A DNA stretch of 64,000 bases, from NCBI RefSeq assembly GCF_016649425.1, contig NZ_JADRCR010000002.1, positions 568,575 through 632,574 of the forward strand, written 5' to 3'. Below are positions 28,782 through 38,598 of the stretch, in pieces; position 1 is the first letter of the stretch, and each line of letters opens with the position of its first letter. The position numbers were made by a program, and so were the translations under genes. Below the pieces are notes generated by a model. That model did not search any database. It was not told the origin of the DNA and was given only the letters and a program-made list of their open reading frames with translations. Source of the DNA: Limnobaculum allomyrinae (GTDB lineage Bacteria > Pseudomonadota > Gammaproteobacteria > Enterobacterales > Enterobacteriaceae).

Positions 28782-30122
28782 TTATGCTTTATCAGTAGGT
28801 GTATCCGGAGATGCAGCCTCATTGGCAGGCTTACGTCGTTTACCTACATTTTTGCTGTCCCGATGGCGGACTTTTACTTTGACCTTTTCTTTATTCTTCT
28901 CTTTTTTCTTTTCTGCCGCTTTTTCTTTGGCTTTCTTGGATTGTTTACGACCGTTGGTTGGGCCCGGTGCTTTGCTGGTCGGGCGTAATTCATCTATTAC
29001 GCGTATTTTCAGCGGTTCCTGAAGATAGCGCTCTATTTTGCCCAGCAACAGATGGTCGTGAGATTCCACCAGAGAAATAGCGATACCTTTTTTACCAGCA
29101 CGGCCAGTACGGCCAATGCGGTGCAGATAGGTGTCCGCTGTACGCGGTAAGTCAAAGTTGAATACGTGACTGATGTCCAGTATATCCAGACCGCGTGCGG
29201 CAACGTCGGTGGCTACCAGTACGTTAACAGTTCCATCCTGCAGGCGTTTAATCGCTTCATTACGTTTTGCCTGTACCATTTCACCTTCAAGATAGAAACA
29301 GGTGATACCGGCATCACGGAGCCAGGTTACCAGCTCATGTAAACGTTCACGCTTACGTACGAAGATAATGGCTTTATGTACATCGGGCTGTTTTAGCAAA
29401 TGACAAAGCAGGGCGGTTTTATGTTTAATATCATCAGCACGATAATACCACTGGTGAATTTTTTTACGTTCGCGGCGGGAAGGGTCAGCTTCAATTTCTA
29501 CCGGATCGTTTAACAGACGCTCGGCGAAATCACGAATAGCTTCCCCTTCCAGGGTTGCGGAAAACAGCAGAGTTTGTTTACGCCAGCGGGTTTCGGCGGC
29601 AATGCGTTCGATGTCCTGTGCAAAACCCATATCTAACATACGGTCTGCTTCATCAAGGATCAGCGTTTCTACCGCACGACAGTCAAAATTCTCTTCTTTA
29701 ATATATTGCAGCAGGCGACCGGTAGTCGCGACCACGATATCTTGATTCTCGCTGAAAACTTCAGCGTGATTCATATAAGCGACACCGCCGGTAATCGTCG
29801 CAATGTCCAGATGAGTATGAGCCGCCAGTTCACGCGCTTGTTCTGCTACCTGCATGGCCAACTCTCGGGTTGGTGTCAGGATCAGAATGCGCGGAGGGCC
29901 GGACTTTTTGCGCGGATAATCGAGCAGGTGCTGAAGTGCGGGCAGCAGGAATGCCGCAGTTTTACCGGTTCCCGTCGGTGCGGAACCCAGTACATCACGT
30001 CCATCCATTGCTGCCGGAATAGCCGCGGCTTGAATGGCGGTTGGGCGCTCATAGCCCTTATCACTTAATGCATCCAGCAACGGCTGGTCGAGATCGAGTG
30101 CGGAAAAGTCTAATACTGTCAT
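28782..30122 (-). CDS. srmB: DEAD-box RNA helicase SrmB
   Basis: 446 residues (E. coli 444). Q motif YERPTAIQ, Walker A APTGTGKTAAF, PTRELAMQ, DEADRMLD, SATLEG, and in domain 2 VATDVAARGLD and HRIGRTGRAG. The C-terminal tail is lysine-rich (KKAKEKAAEKKKEKNKEK). It assists early 50S ribosome assembly. Divergent from trmN6, as in E. coli. Confidence 0.97.
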   Translation of the reverse strand: MTVLDFSALDLDQPLLDALSDKGYERPTAIQAAAIPAAMDGRDVLGSAPTGTGKTAAFLLPALQHLLDYPRKKSGPPRILILTPTRELAMQVAEQARELAAHTHLDIATITGGVAYMNHAEVFSENQDIVVATTGRLLQYIKEENFDCRAVETLILDEADRMLDMGFAQDIERIAAETRWRKQTLLFSATLEGEAIRDFAERLLNDPVEIEADPSRRERKKIHQWYYRADDIKHKTALLCHLLKQPDVHKAIIFVRKRERLHELVTWLRDAGITCFYLEGEMVQAKRNEAIKRLQDGTVNVLVATDVAARGLDILDISHVFNFDLPRTADTYLHRIGRTGRAGKKGIAISLVESHDHLLLGKIERYLQEPLKIRVIDELRPTSKAPGPTNGRKQSKKAKEKAAEKKKEKNKEKVKVKVRHRDSKNVGKRRKPANEAASPDTPTDKA

Positions 30123-30305
30123 GGTCTACCTCTGCTTGGGGCGCCGATTATAGATGTATTGAGCGGGATCTTCATCTGTTATTGTTGACATCAGGCATTT
30201 ATCTTCGTTTTCAGTTAGAATTTATCTGACATTATTGATGGGTGAAATTATTGGCAAAATACAGACTAACTCTCCGTATTAGCCGTAAAAGCGTATGGGC
30301 TATTT

Positions 30306-31064
30306 ATGCAGGTTACGATGAAACAGGGCAAGGATAAACCTTTACTTCGCCGCGGCGGTTTCACATTTAAGCAATTCTTTGTTGGTCACGACCGATGTGG
30401 AATGAAGGTCACGACAGACGGTGTTATTTTAGGAACCTGGACTAATGTGGGTTCATGTCAGCGTATTCTGGATATTGGTACTGGCACCGGATTATTAGCA
30501 TTAATGTTGGCACAGCGCAGTGAATCGCAGGCTATGATTGATGCAGTTGAGATCGATCTGGCTGCTTGCCAGCAGGCGCAAGAGAATGTTCAGGCTTCGC
30601 CATGGCATCAGCGTATTCGGGTATTTCATCAGGATATTGCTGATTATGCTGAAATAGCGGATAACGGCTATGATTTAATCATTAGCAATCCTCCCTATTT
30701 TCCGGAGGGTACGGATTGCCGTGACGAGTCCAGAGCTAAAGCGCGTTATACCCATATTCTTAGTCATCAGAATTTATTGATGTACGTTGATAAACTGTTA
30801 GCGCCGCAGGGGAGATTCTCAGTGATGTTACCCTGTGCCTCTGGCGAGCAGTTGGAAAAACAGGCGTTGGATATGGGATGGTTTGTTGCTCGTCGCACAT
30901 GGGTATGTGATGTACCAGATAAAGCACCTTATATAGTGCTACTTGAGTTATCCAAAATCCCACTGATTTGTGATGAACAAAAGTTGGTGACGCATCAACC
31001 AGGAAGAAAAGATTACACCGAAGCATTTAAACAGTTAGCCAAAGATTTTTATCTTGCTCTCTGA
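30306..31064 (+). CDS. trmN6: tRNA1(Val) (adenine-37-N6) methyltransferase
   Basis: 252 residues; an internal ATG at 30318 is an equally good start. RRGGFTFKQFFVGHDRCGMKVTTDG at the N-terminus is typical of YfiC. SAM-binding LDIGTGTGLLALMLAQR and the catalytic NPPY motif in LIISNPPYF. It methylates A37 of tRNA-Val. In E. coli nadB is next; here the following gene is rpoE. Confidence 0.93.
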   Translation: MQVTMKQGKDKPLLRRGGFTFKQFFVGHDRCGMKVTTDGVILGTWTNVGSCQRILDIGTGTGLLALMLAQRSESQAMIDAVEIDLAACQQAQENVQASPWHQRIRVFHQDIADYAEIADNGYDLIISNPPYFPEGTDCRDESRAKARYTHILSHQNLLMYVDKLLAPQGRFSVMLPCASGEQLEKQALDMGWFVARRTWVCDVPDKAPYIVLLELSKIPLICDEQKLVTHQPGRKDYTEAFKQLAKDFYLAL

Positions 31065-31283
31065 AAAATATATAAAAATTGCGTGATGAATTAATGCAAT
31101 CTTTTGTATAGAGTGAGGCTGAAAATGGAAAATCATGGTAGCCTACACCGAATCAGGCCGGAAACAGAAGCGTATTGGCTGAATATCCTGATGCCATGCA
31201 CCTGATGGGAGCTCCGGAACGACAAAATAACAGGCAGATTGGTTGAAAAACCAGCTAACGATATCATTACGCGTGAGATGTTG

Positions 31284-31311
31284 GGAACTAATCATTCAAC
31301 AGCGTCTCTAA
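31284..31311 (+). promoter_or_regulatory. Sigma-E autoregulated promoter of rpoE
   Basis: GGAACTA (31284-31290), 16-base spacer, TCTAA (31307-31311). It matches the E. coli rpoE sigma-E promoter (GGAACTT-N16-TCTAA) in sequence and spacing, 82 bases before the rpoE start codon. The 219 bases between trmN6 and this site contain no nadB and no other gene I can support. Confidence 0.85.
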
Positions 31312-31393
31312 GAAGTTGCTTGCTCAAATTAGGACAACAAATAAGTTTGGCAGCACGAAACGCATCGAGATAGTTGAGGAGACTTTACCTCGA

Positions 31394-31969
31394 ATGAGCG
31401 AGCAGTTAACCGACCAGGTGTTGGTTGAACGGGTCCAAAAGGGCGATAAAAACGCATTTAATATTCTGGTTGTTCGCTACCAGAATAAAGTTGCGGGTCT
31501 TGTTTCCCGCTATGTACCACAGGCGGATGTCGCTGATGTGGCGCAGGAATCCTTTATTAAGGCCTACAGAGCGTTGGAGTCTTTTCGTGGTGACAGCGCT
31601 TTTTATACCTGGTTATACCGAATAGCAGTAAATACCGCGAAAAATTATTTAGTGGCTCAGGGGCGCCGTCCTCCCTCAAGTGATGTGGATGCCGGTGATG
31701 CAGAAAACTTCGAAAATGCAGGTGCATTAAAAGAAATTTCGAACCCTGAGAACTTAATGTTGTCTGAAGAACTGAGACGCATCGTTTTTGGAACTATCGA
31801 GTCATTGCCTGAGGACTTAAAGATGGCAATCACCCTGCGTGAAATCGATGGTTTGAGTTATGAAGAAATTGCAGAAATCATGGATTGTCCGGTAGGAACA
31901 GTAAGATCAAGAATATTCCGGGCCCGTGAAGCAATTGATAATAAAGTACAACCACTGATACAGCGATAG
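31394..31969 (+). CDS. rpoE: RNA polymerase sigma factor RpoE (sigma-E)
   Basis: 191 residues from ATG 31394, the E. coli length; the frame is open from 31316 but without family homology. ECF sigma factor: region 2 (VVRYQNKVAGLVSRYV, DVAQESFIKAYRALESFRGDSAFYTWLYRIA) and region 4 (LPEDLKMAITLREIDGLSYEEIAEIMDCPVGTVRSRIFRARE). It directs the envelope-stress response and is held by RseA. First gene of rpoE-rseABC under its own promoter. Confidence 0.98.
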   Translation: MSEQLTDQVLVERVQKGDKNAFNILVVRYQNKVAGLVSRYVPQADVADVAQESFIKAYRALESFRGDSAFYTWLYRIAVNTAKNYLVAQGRRPPSSDVDAGDAENFENAGALKEISNPENLMLSEELRRIVFGTIESLPEDLKMAITLREIDGLSYEEIAEIMDCPVGTVRSRIFRAREAIDNKVQPLIQR

Positions 31970-32016
31970 TATTTGTATCTGACTTCCAGGATGTTGTAAG
32001 AGAAAGGGTATTAGGC

Positions 32017-32649
32017 ATGCAAAGAGAAAAGCTTTCCGCTCTGATGGATGGAGAAAGCATTGATAATGAAGTTATCAATGGACTGTCCCAAGATAGAACG
32101 CTTCAGCAAAGTTGGCATCGCTACCACCTGATTCGCGATACTCTACGTGGAGATATTGGCGAAGTGGTTCATTTCGATATAGCAGACAAAGTCTCAGCTG
32201 CACTGGCGCTGGAGCCAACACTATCTGGCGTTGCTAAACCGGTGGTATCACAGCCTCATCCGGCAACCTGGCAGAAGATGCCATTCTGGCATAAAGTTCG
32301 CCCATGGTTTGCTCAGGTTGGGCAAATTGGTGTGGCAGCCTGTGTATCTTTGGCGGTGATTGTTGGTGTTCAGCAGTACAACCAACAGGGCACTGACAGT
32401 ACGCCAGATTCTCCGGTATTTAATACCATTCCGTTAGGCGGACAGGCATCCCCGGTCAGTTTTGATGTGGCAACTGAAGGCGCTCAGAATACTAATCAAC
32501 AGGTTCTGGAGCAGCGTAAACGTATTAACGCTATGCTGCAGGACTACGAATTACAACGACGTTTACACGCGGAACAGCTGAAAATCGCACCAAGGGCTGA
32601 TACCAGTGCAAAAACCAGTAATTCTGCGTCAACAGGGTTAACTCAGTAG
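32017..32649 (+). CDS. rseA: Anti-sigma-E factor RseA
   Basis: 210 residues (E. coli 216). N-terminal sigma-binding domain (MQREKLSALMDGESIDNEVINGL, QSWHRYHLIRDTLRGD), one membrane segment at about residues 105-121 (IGVAACVSLAVIVGVQQY) and a periplasmic tail containing the RseB-binding QVLEQRKRINAMLQDYELQRRLH. Sequential cleavage by DegS and RseP frees sigma-E. Confidence 0.97.
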   Translation: MQREKLSALMDGESIDNEVINGLSQDRTLQQSWHRYHLIRDTLRGDIGEVVHFDIADKVSAALALEPTLSGVAKPVVSQPHPATWQKMPFWHKVRPWFAQVGQIGVAACVSLAVIVGVQQYNQQGTDSTPDSPVFNTIPLGGQASPVSFDVATEGAQNTNQQVLEQRKRINAMLQDYELQRRLHAEQLKIAPRADTSAKTSNSASTGLTQ

Positions 32650-32652
32650 TCG

Positions 32653-33603
32653 ATGAAACCAATCGCGTTTATTGTTTGTAGTTTGCTGGGGGGGCTCCCC
32701 CTGGCTGCGGTTTCCGCACCAAACCCTACAGAAGTTTTATTGCAGCAAATGACCAATGCCAGCCAAACTTTAAGCTATGAGTTCTCTTATGTGAACGTTA
32801 GCAAAGTTGGCATTGAATCTTTGCAGTACAGGCATTCTATACAAAATGGTAAACCGCTGGTTCAGCTAATCAATATGGACGGACCTCAGCGGGAGGCAAT
32901 ATTGCGCGGTATCGAAGTGAGTTACTTTGAACCGGGCATGGAGCCTTTTAGCATTCGCGGTGACCATATTGTTGATTCATTACCCTCTCTGGTGTTTGCC
33001 GATATTGATCGCTTAGAGCAAAACTATGATTTTGTTCCGGTGGGGCGTTCACGTATTGCTAATCGTATTTGTGATGTTGTACGGGTCGTGCCGCGCGATG
33101 GATTACGTTATAGCTACGTGGTTTGGTTAGATACTGAAACTAAATTGCCTTTGCGTACCGATTTACTCGATCGGGATGGTGATACGCTGGAACAGTTTCG
33201 CGTAGTGGCCTTTAGCGATGGTGATAGTGTAAAAGCCAAGATGGCCGACTTTTCGATGCCGGTTATGCCGCCGTTGTTAGCCGTTCCTCCCGGCGATAAA
33301 CTAACCATGCGCTGGAGTGCCGGTTGGTTACCTCAAGGTTTTTCTGAATTCTCACGCAGTCGTCACACGGTTTCTGATTCGAAGAATAGCGTGGTGGAAT
33401 CTCGACTCTATTCCGATGGGTTATTCAGTTTCTCACTGAATGTATCTCCTAACAGTTATCAGGGACCGACAAGTGAACATTCACTGCGTCAGGGACGTCG
33501 GACTATTCATACTGAAACCCGCAATAATGTAGAAATTACCGTCATTGGTGAATTACCTCCGGCCACGGCTAAACGCGTAGCTACCAGTGTTGTGGTAAAT
33601 TAA
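32653..33603 (+). CDS. rseB: Sigma-E regulator RseB
   Basis: 316 residues (E. coli 318). Signal peptide MKPIAFIVCSLLGGLPLAAVSA, then the lipoprotein-like N-terminal domain and the smaller C-terminal domain (MRWSAGWLPQGFSEFSRSRH, LYSDGLFSFSLNV). Periplasmic; it shields RseA from DegS and senses lipopolysaccharide. It starts three bases after the rseA stop. Confidence 0.97.
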   Translation: MKPIAFIVCSLLGGLPLAAVSAPNPTEVLLQQMTNASQTLSYEFSYVNVSKVGIESLQYRHSIQNGKPLVQLINMDGPQREAILRGIEVSYFEPGMEPFSIRGDHIVDSLPSLVFADIDRLEQNYDFVPVGRSRIANRICDVVRVVPRDGLRYSYVVWLDTETKLPLRTDLLDRDGDTLEQFRVVAFSDGDSVKAKMADFSMPVMPPLLAVPPGDKLTMRWSAGWLPQGFSEFSRSRHTVSDSKNSVVESRLYSDGLFSFSLNVSPNSYQGPTSEHSLRQGRRTIHTETRNNVEITVIGELPPATAKRVATSVVVN

Positions 33604-33612
33604 GGCTGATAA

Positions 33613-34068
33613 ATGTTACGTGAGTGGGCGACCGTTATCGACTGGCAGCAGGGTATTGCGACGTTACGCTGTGAACAGCAAGCGGGTTGCAGTAGCTGTC
33701 AGTCAAAAGCTTCCTGTGGTACACGTGTACTAAACAAGCTCGGGCCTCAGGTTATTCACGATCTGCAAATTCCGGTTGAGCAACCCTTATCACCAGGACA
33801 GCGCGTTGAGTTGGGGATCCCTGAGTCCGGCGTGCTGTTATCTGCATTGCTGGTGTATATGGTTCCCCTGTTGGGCATACTGCTCTGTTCTGGGCTGTTC
33901 TATTATTGGCTGGAAAGCGATATTGCCGCAGTTATTGGGGCTGTTATTGGGGGCGTTGTTGGTTTTGCTATTGCCCGTTTTTATGCTGCGAAATTTGCTA
34001 CTAATGCATCAGTTCACCCGATCATATTGCAGATTGGCATTCCTTCTGTAAGCCAAACCGGGAATTAA
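33613..34068 (+). CDS. rseC: SoxR-reducing/sigma-E modulator RseC
   Basis: 151 residues (E. coli 159). N-terminal cysteine motif CEQQAGCSSCQSKASCG, which could bind a metal or Fe-S cluster, and two membrane segments (LSALLVYMVPLLGILLCSGLF and AAVIGAVIGGVVGFAIARFY). Inner-membrane protein of the RseC/MucC family implicated in SoxR reduction. Last gene of the operon. Confidence 0.96.
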   Translation: MLREWATVIDWQQGIATLRCEQQAGCSSCQSKASCGTRVLNKLGPQVIHDLQIPVEQPLSPGQRVELGIPESGVLLSALLVYMVPLLGILLCSGLFYYWLESDIAAVIGAVIGGVVGFAIARFYAAKFATNASVHPIILQIGIPSVSQTGN

Positions 34069-34128
34069 ATTTCATAGAATTCCTGCGTTCTTCCCGTTTT
34101 TATCTATTCTCAATAACACAATAGAAAA

Positions 34129-34151
34129 ATCACCCCGCAGGGCGGAGTGAT
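34129..34151 (+). terminator. Stem-loop after rseC
   Basis: ATCACCCCGC (34129-34138) pairs with GCGGAGTGAT (34142-34151), allowing one G-U pair. AAAAA upstream gives a T-run for the minus strand, so it can also end the convergent DUF1471 gene. Confidence 0.6.
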
Positions 34152-34208
34152 TGATTCAGGAAGTCGGGATGATGAAAGCGTTAAAAAGAACGCGATAGTG
34201 TAGATGAC

Positions 34209-34469
34209 TTATTTATAAATGATCGCAGTACCGTGGATATTTTCGCTGGTAGATGCAGAGTTAACATAATAGTGGCTTGCACCCATCGCTTCGGCTTTAG
34301 CTGCCAGTTTACTTTCTAATGCAGATAAAGAGCGTGCATCGCTGGCAGAAACGGTGCCAATCTTATCCAAATTTTCTGCTTGAGTACGAGTCACTTGTTC
34401 AGCAGCAAGAGTGCTGAAAGATAATGTGGTAAGGATAGCGGCAGTTGCAATAAATTTGATGCTTTTCAT
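34209..34469 (-). CDS. DUF1471 (YdgH/BhsA/McbA-like) periplasmic protein
   Basis: 86 residues. Signal peptide MKSIKFIATAAILTTLSFSTLAA, then a single DUF1471 domain: LDKIGTVSASDARSLSALESKLAAKAEAMGASHYYV ending GTAIIYK. Members such as BhsA, McbA and YhcN affect biofilm, stress or acid tolerance; I cannot assign the orthologue. It interrupts the E. coli order between rseC and lepA and is read opposite to both. Confidence 0.88.
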   Translation of the reverse strand: MKSIKFIATAAILTTLSFSTLAAEQVTRTQAENLDKIGTVSASDARSLSALESKLAAKAEAMGASHYYVNSASTSENIHGTAIIYK

Positions 34470-34852
34470 GGTAGATAACTCCAGTTAATTAAAATGTTGA
34501 AAGATTGTTGTCTTTCGGTAACACACATTCTAGATGAACTGACCCGAATGAATAGCGGAGAGAATTGATTTACTTGTTCAATTTATTTGAATATTTAGAA
34601 AGATGATGTTCAATGCTTGAAGTTTCATTTTTTGTAATTTAACGCGATGACTGATTTCAGCGATAATTCGTCAGGAAAAAAAGAGTCGCGATAGCAGTTA
34701 ACTGGTTAGCTGATAGCGTATGTTGCTATGTTTTAGTCATGGTGACGTGTAGAATGTCCGCCAGTTTAGAGATTAAGTGAATTTTTGCTGTGTGGGGATT
34801 TACAATATATTCCTTGCATCAGTGGGTTTCTGTATCAGCCGGATCTAGGTAA
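34470..34852. other. Gap between the DUF1471 gene and lepA
   Basis: 383 AT-rich bases holding the divergent promoters of both genes. I see no coding frame and no clear operator. Confidence 0.5.
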
Positions 34853-36667
34853 ATGACTGATAATAAAAGTATAGCAAATAAGAATATAAGAAACTTTTCG
34901 ATCATCGCCCACATTGACCACGGTAAGTCGACGTTGTCCGACCGTATTATTCAAATTTGTGGCGGGTTGAGCGATCGTGAAATGGCGGCACAGGTTCTGG
35001 ATTCTATGGATCTGGAGCGGGAGCGTGGCATTACCATTAAAGCGCAAAGCGTGACGCTGGATTATAAGTCACAGGATGGTCAAACCTATCAGTTGAACTT
35101 TATCGATACTCCGGGGCACGTTGACTTCTCTTATGAAGTGTCACGTTCATTGGCGGCTTGTGAAGGTGCGCTGCTGGTCGTTGATGCCGGACAAGGGGTG
35201 GAAGCCCAAACGCTGGCAAACTGCTACACCGCTATTGAAATGGATCTGGAAGTGGTTCCGGTTCTGAATAAGATCGATTTACCGGCAGCGGACCCCGATC
35301 GTGCTGCACAGGAAATCGAAGACATTGTCGGAATCGACGCTACCGATGCTGTTCGCTGTTCGGCCAAAACCGGTATGGGTGTACCTGATGTGCTGGAACG
35401 CTTAGTTCGCGATATTCCACCTCCATCAGGTTCAGCCGATGAGCCGTTACAGGCGCTGATAATCGATTCATGGTTTGATAACTATCTTGGCGTTGTGTCG
35501 TTAGTACGAATTAAAAATGGCGTACTGCGTAAAAACGATAAGATTAAAGTGATGAGCACTGGCCAAACTTACGGCGTGGATCGTTTAGGTATTTTTACAC
35601 CGAAGCGGATAGATACCGAAGCCTTAGGCTGCGGCGAAGTAGGCTGGGTGGTTTGTGCCATCAAAGATATTCTCGGTGCACCGGTGGGGGATACCCTGAC
35701 CAATGCGCATAAGCCAGCAGAAAAAGCGCTGCCGGGCTTTAAAAAAGTCAAACCTCAGGTCTATGCGGGTCTGTTCCCCATCAGTTCTGATGATTATGAA
35801 GCATTCCGTGATGCATTGGGCAAATTAAGCCTGAATGACGCCTCTCTGTTTTATGAACCAGAAAACTCAACGGCGCTGGGCTTTGGCTTCCGCTGTGGCT
35901 TCCTGGGTCTGCTACATATGGAGATTATTCAGGAACGTCTGGAACGTGAATATGATCTTGATCTGATCACTACCGCACCAACGGTGGTATACGAGGTGAT
36001 CACTACCACGGGTGAGACGGTTTATGTCGACAGCCCGTCTAAGCTGCCGCCGTTGAACAATATCGAAGAGCTGCGCGAACCTATCGCGGAGTGCCATATG
36101 TTATTGCCGCAGGAATTTCTGGGTAATGTCATCACGCTGTGTATTGAGAAGCGTGGTGTGCAGACCAATATGGTGTATCACGGCAATCAGGTTGCCCTGA
36201 GTTATGATATTCCGATGGCGGAAGTGGTTCTGGACTTCTTTGACCGATTGAAGTCAACCTCTCGTGGTTATGCCTCACTGGATTATGGTTTTAAACGCTT
36301 CCAGACCTCTGACATGGTACGGGTAGATGTACTGATTAACGGCGATCGGGTAGATGCCCTGGCATTGATCACTCACCGGGATAATTCACAAAACCGCGGT
36401 CGCGATCTGGTAGAAAAAATGCGTGAACTTATTCCGCGTCAGCAGTTTGATATTGCGATTCAGGCCGCTATTGGTAACCACGTGATTGCCCGCTCCACGG
36501 TTAAACAATTACGCAAAAACGTATTGGCCAAATGTTACGGCGGCGACGTGAGCCGTAAGAAAAAGCTATTGCAGAAACAGAAAGATGGTAAGAAGCGCAT
36601 GAAGCAAGTGGGGAACGTCGAAGTTCCTCAGGAAGCGTTCCTGGCTATTCTTCACGTTGGTAAATAA
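34853..36667 (+). CDS. lepA: Elongation factor 4 (LepA)
   Basis: 604 residues (E. coli 599). Translational GTPase with the P-loop [10 protein letters not shown], the switch I end [17 protein letters not shown] and [10 protein letters not shown], then the EF-G-like domains and the LepA-specific C-terminal domain ([28 protein letters not shown]). It affects translation initiation and elongation under stress. Cotranscribed with lepB, which begins 17 bases later. Confidence 0.97.
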   Translation: MTDNKSIANKNIRNFSIIAHIDHGKSTLSDRIIQICGGLSDREMAAQVLDSMDLERERGITIKAQSVTLDYKSQDGQTYQLNFIDTPGHVDFSYEVSRSLAACEGALLVVDAGQGVEAQTLANCYTAIEMDLEVVPVLNKIDLPAADPDRAAQEIEDIVGIDATDAVRCSAKTGMGVPDVLERLVRDIPPPSGSADEPLQALIIDSWFDNYLGVVSLVRIKNGVLRKNDKIKVMSTGQTYGVDRLGIFTPKRIDTEALGCGEVGWVVCAIKDILGAPVGDTLTNAHKPAEKALPGFKKVKPQVYAGLFPISSDDYEAFRDALGKLSLNDASLFYEPENSTALGFGFRCGFLGLLHMEIIQERLEREYDLDLITTAPTVVYEVITTTGETVYVDSPSKLPPLNNIEELREPIAECHMLLPQEFLGNVITLCIEKRGVQTNMVYHGNQVALSYDIPMAEVVLDFFDRLKSTSRGYASLDYGFKRFQTSDMVRVDVLINGDRVDALALITHRDNSQNRGRDLVEKMRELIPRQQFDIAIQAAIGNHVIARSTVKQLRKNVLAKCYGGDVSRKKKLLQKQKDGKKRMKQVGNVEVPQEAFLAILHVGK

Positions 36668-36683
36668 GTAATAAGGAGTTCGC

Positions 36684-37673
36684 ATGGCGAATATGTTTGC
36701 CTTAATTTTAGCTGTGGCCACGCTGGTGACGGGAATCATCTGGTGTCTGGACCGCTTTAAGTGGGCGCCTGCGCGACGCATTAAGATCGAAGCTCTCAGG
36801 GTTGAGACCGACGGAAAGATTGATGGTAAAGCGCTGGCCAGGGTGGCCAGGCAGCCAGGCTGGATTGAAAGCTGTGTTTCTGTGTTTCCCGTATTGGCGG
36901 TTGTGTTTGTTCTGCGCTCTTTTTTATATGAGCCTTTTCAAATTCCATCCGGTTCCATGATGCCAACGCTGCTGATCGGTGATTTTATTCTGGTAGAGAA
37001 GTATGCCTATGGCATTAAAGATCCTATTACCCAGACAACACTGATTAAAACAGGTACTCCACAGCGTGGTGATATTGCGGTATTTAAATATCCTCTGGAT
37101 AAGAATATCGATTATATCAAGCGTGTAGTAGGGTTGCCGGGAGATACCGTTCATTTTGATCCAACGTCGAAAAAGTTAACTATCACTCCAGCCTGTCCTA
37201 CCGCTAAAGAGTGTAAACCGGCGTCTGAGCTGGAGTATTCTGAGTTGGAGAAAAGCAGCTGGTTTATTGGCTTTGAGCCCTCTGCCGGTGGTGCTAATCA
37301 GATGACCACGCGCTTCATTGATACTAAAACTGAAGCAGAACGCGCTGAAGGTTTACGCGGTGTGTATATGGTTGAACGTAACGAAAAACTGGGCGATGAG
37401 TTCCATCAGACGTTAATGATTCCTGGTGTGGCAAACAGCGCGGGTGATTATTATCAACAACCTGGTGCTCCGGTTAATACCTGGATTGTGCCGGAAGGCA
37501 AATACTTCATGATGGGTGATAACCGCGACAATAGTGCGGATAGCCGTTTCTGGGGTTTTGTACCGGAAGAGAACTTTGTTGGTAAAGCAACAGGGATCTG
37601 GATGAGCTTTGAAAAACAAGAAGGTGAGTGGCCAACCGGTATACGTTTTAGTCGTATTGGCGGAATTCACTAA
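36684..37673 (+). CDS. lepB: Signal peptidase I
   Basis: 329 residues (E. coli 324). Membrane segments at the N-terminus (MFALILAVATLVTGIIWCL) and near residue 70 (VFPVLAVVFVLRSFLY), then the catalytic serine in IPSGSMMPTL, the catalytic lysine in DYIKRVVGLPGD and the box MGDNRDNSADSRFWGFV. It cleaves signal peptides on the periplasmic face. RBS AAGGAG at 36673. Confidence 0.98.
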   Translation: MANMFALILAVATLVTGIIWCLDRFKWAPARRIKIEALRVETDGKIDGKALARVARQPGWIESCVSVFPVLAVVFVLRSFLYEPFQIPSGSMMPTLLIGDFILVEKYAYGIKDPITQTTLIKTGTPQRGDIAVFKYPLDKNIDYIKRVVGLPGDTVHFDPTSKKLTITPACPTAKECKPASELEYSELEKSSWFIGFEPSAGGANQMTTRFIDTKTEAERAEGLRGVYMVERNEKLGDEFHQTLMIPGVANSAGDYYQQPGAPVNTWIVPEGKYFMMGDNRDNSADSRFWGFVPEENFVGKATGIWMSFEKQEGEWPTGIRFSRIGGIH

Positions 37674-37708
37674 TTCGTTCTAAGTTATACTGTCTCAGAT
37701 GTGAATAG

Positions 37709-37743
37709 TCCGGATTTATAACCCCTTAGATCCGGATTTTTTT
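37709..37743 (+). terminator. Terminator after lepB
   Basis: TCCGGAT (37709-37715) pairs with ATCCGGA (37730-37736), followed by seven T. It suggests that rnc starts a new transcript, or that lepAB expression is set apart from rnc-era-recO. Confidence 0.7.
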
Positions 37744-37835
37744 ATTATCTCGCCATAACATAGTAGTGCTTTAGCTGGATAACCGTTAAGCTAGGCCGTT
37801 ATTTTTTCTCGTTTGGAACAATTTGTTGGTAATGC

Positions 37836-38516
37836 ATGAACCCCATCATCATTGAGAGGCTACAGCGAAAGCTGGGTTATACGTTTCAACAGCAATCGCT
37901 TTTACAGCAAGCTCTGACACATCGAAGTGCCAGCAGTAAACATAATGAACGTCTGGAGTTTTTGGGCGATTCTATCCTGAGTTTTGTTATTGCTGATGCA
38001 CTTTATCAGCGCTTTCCTCGCGTAGATGAAGGCGACATGAGCCGTATGCGCGCGACGCTGGTGAGAGGCAACACGCTGGCTGAAATGGGACGTGAGTTCG
38101 ATTTAGGTGAATGTCTGCGTCTGGGGCCGGGTGAATTGAAAAGCGGTGGTTTCCGCCGTGAATCTATTTTAGCTGATACGGTAGAAGCATTAATCGGTGC
38201 GGTTTATCTTGATAGTGATATTCATCGTGTTCAGCAATTGATTTTGGCCTGGTATCAAAGTCGTTTAGATGAGATCAGCCCGGGTGATAAACAAAAAGAT
38301 CCAAAAACTCGTCTGCAAGAGTTTTTACAGGGTCGTCATTTGCCATTACCCAGCTATTTGGTAACTCAAGTGAAAGGGGAAGCCCACGATCAGGAGTTTA
38401 CTATTCACTGTCAGGTGAGTGGTATCAACGATGCCATTATCGGTATTGGTTCCAGTCGCCGTAAGGCAGAACAAGCTGCAGCAGAGCAGGCGCTGAAACA
38501 TTTAGGTCTGGAATAA
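37836..38516 (+). CDS. rnc: Ribonuclease III
   Basis: 226 residues, E. coli length. Catalytic signature [14 protein letters not shown] with the active-site Glu/Asp, second-acid region [13 protein letters not shown], and the C-terminal dsRNA-binding domain from [11 protein letters not shown] to [19 protein letters not shown]. It processes rRNA and cuts double-stranded RNA; in E. coli it cleaves its own leader. Confidence 0.98.
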   Translation: MNPIIIERLQRKLGYTFQQQSLLQQALTHRSASSKHNERLEFLGDSILSFVIADALYQRFPRVDEGDMSRMRATLVRGNTLAEMGREFDLGECLRLGPGELKSGGFRRESILADTVEALIGAVYLDSDIHRVQQLILAWYQSRLDEISPGDKQKDPKTRLQEFLQGRHLPLPSYLVTQVKGEAHDQEFTIHCQVSGINDAIIGIGSSRRKAEQAAAEQALKHLGLE

Positions 38517-38525
38517 TCAATACAG

Positions 38526-38552
38526 TGCGCTCATTTTAATCGGGTGAGCGCA
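38526..38552 (+). terminator. Stem-loop after rnc
   Basis: TGCGCTCA (38526-38533) pairs with TGAGCGCA (38545-38552) ten bases after the rnc stop; no T-run. It would weaken the rnc-era coupling seen in E. coli. Confidence 0.5.
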
Positions 38553-38598
38553 TTAGCTAAATGTCTTTGCCGGTGTTTTATCAACGGATTGATAATCG

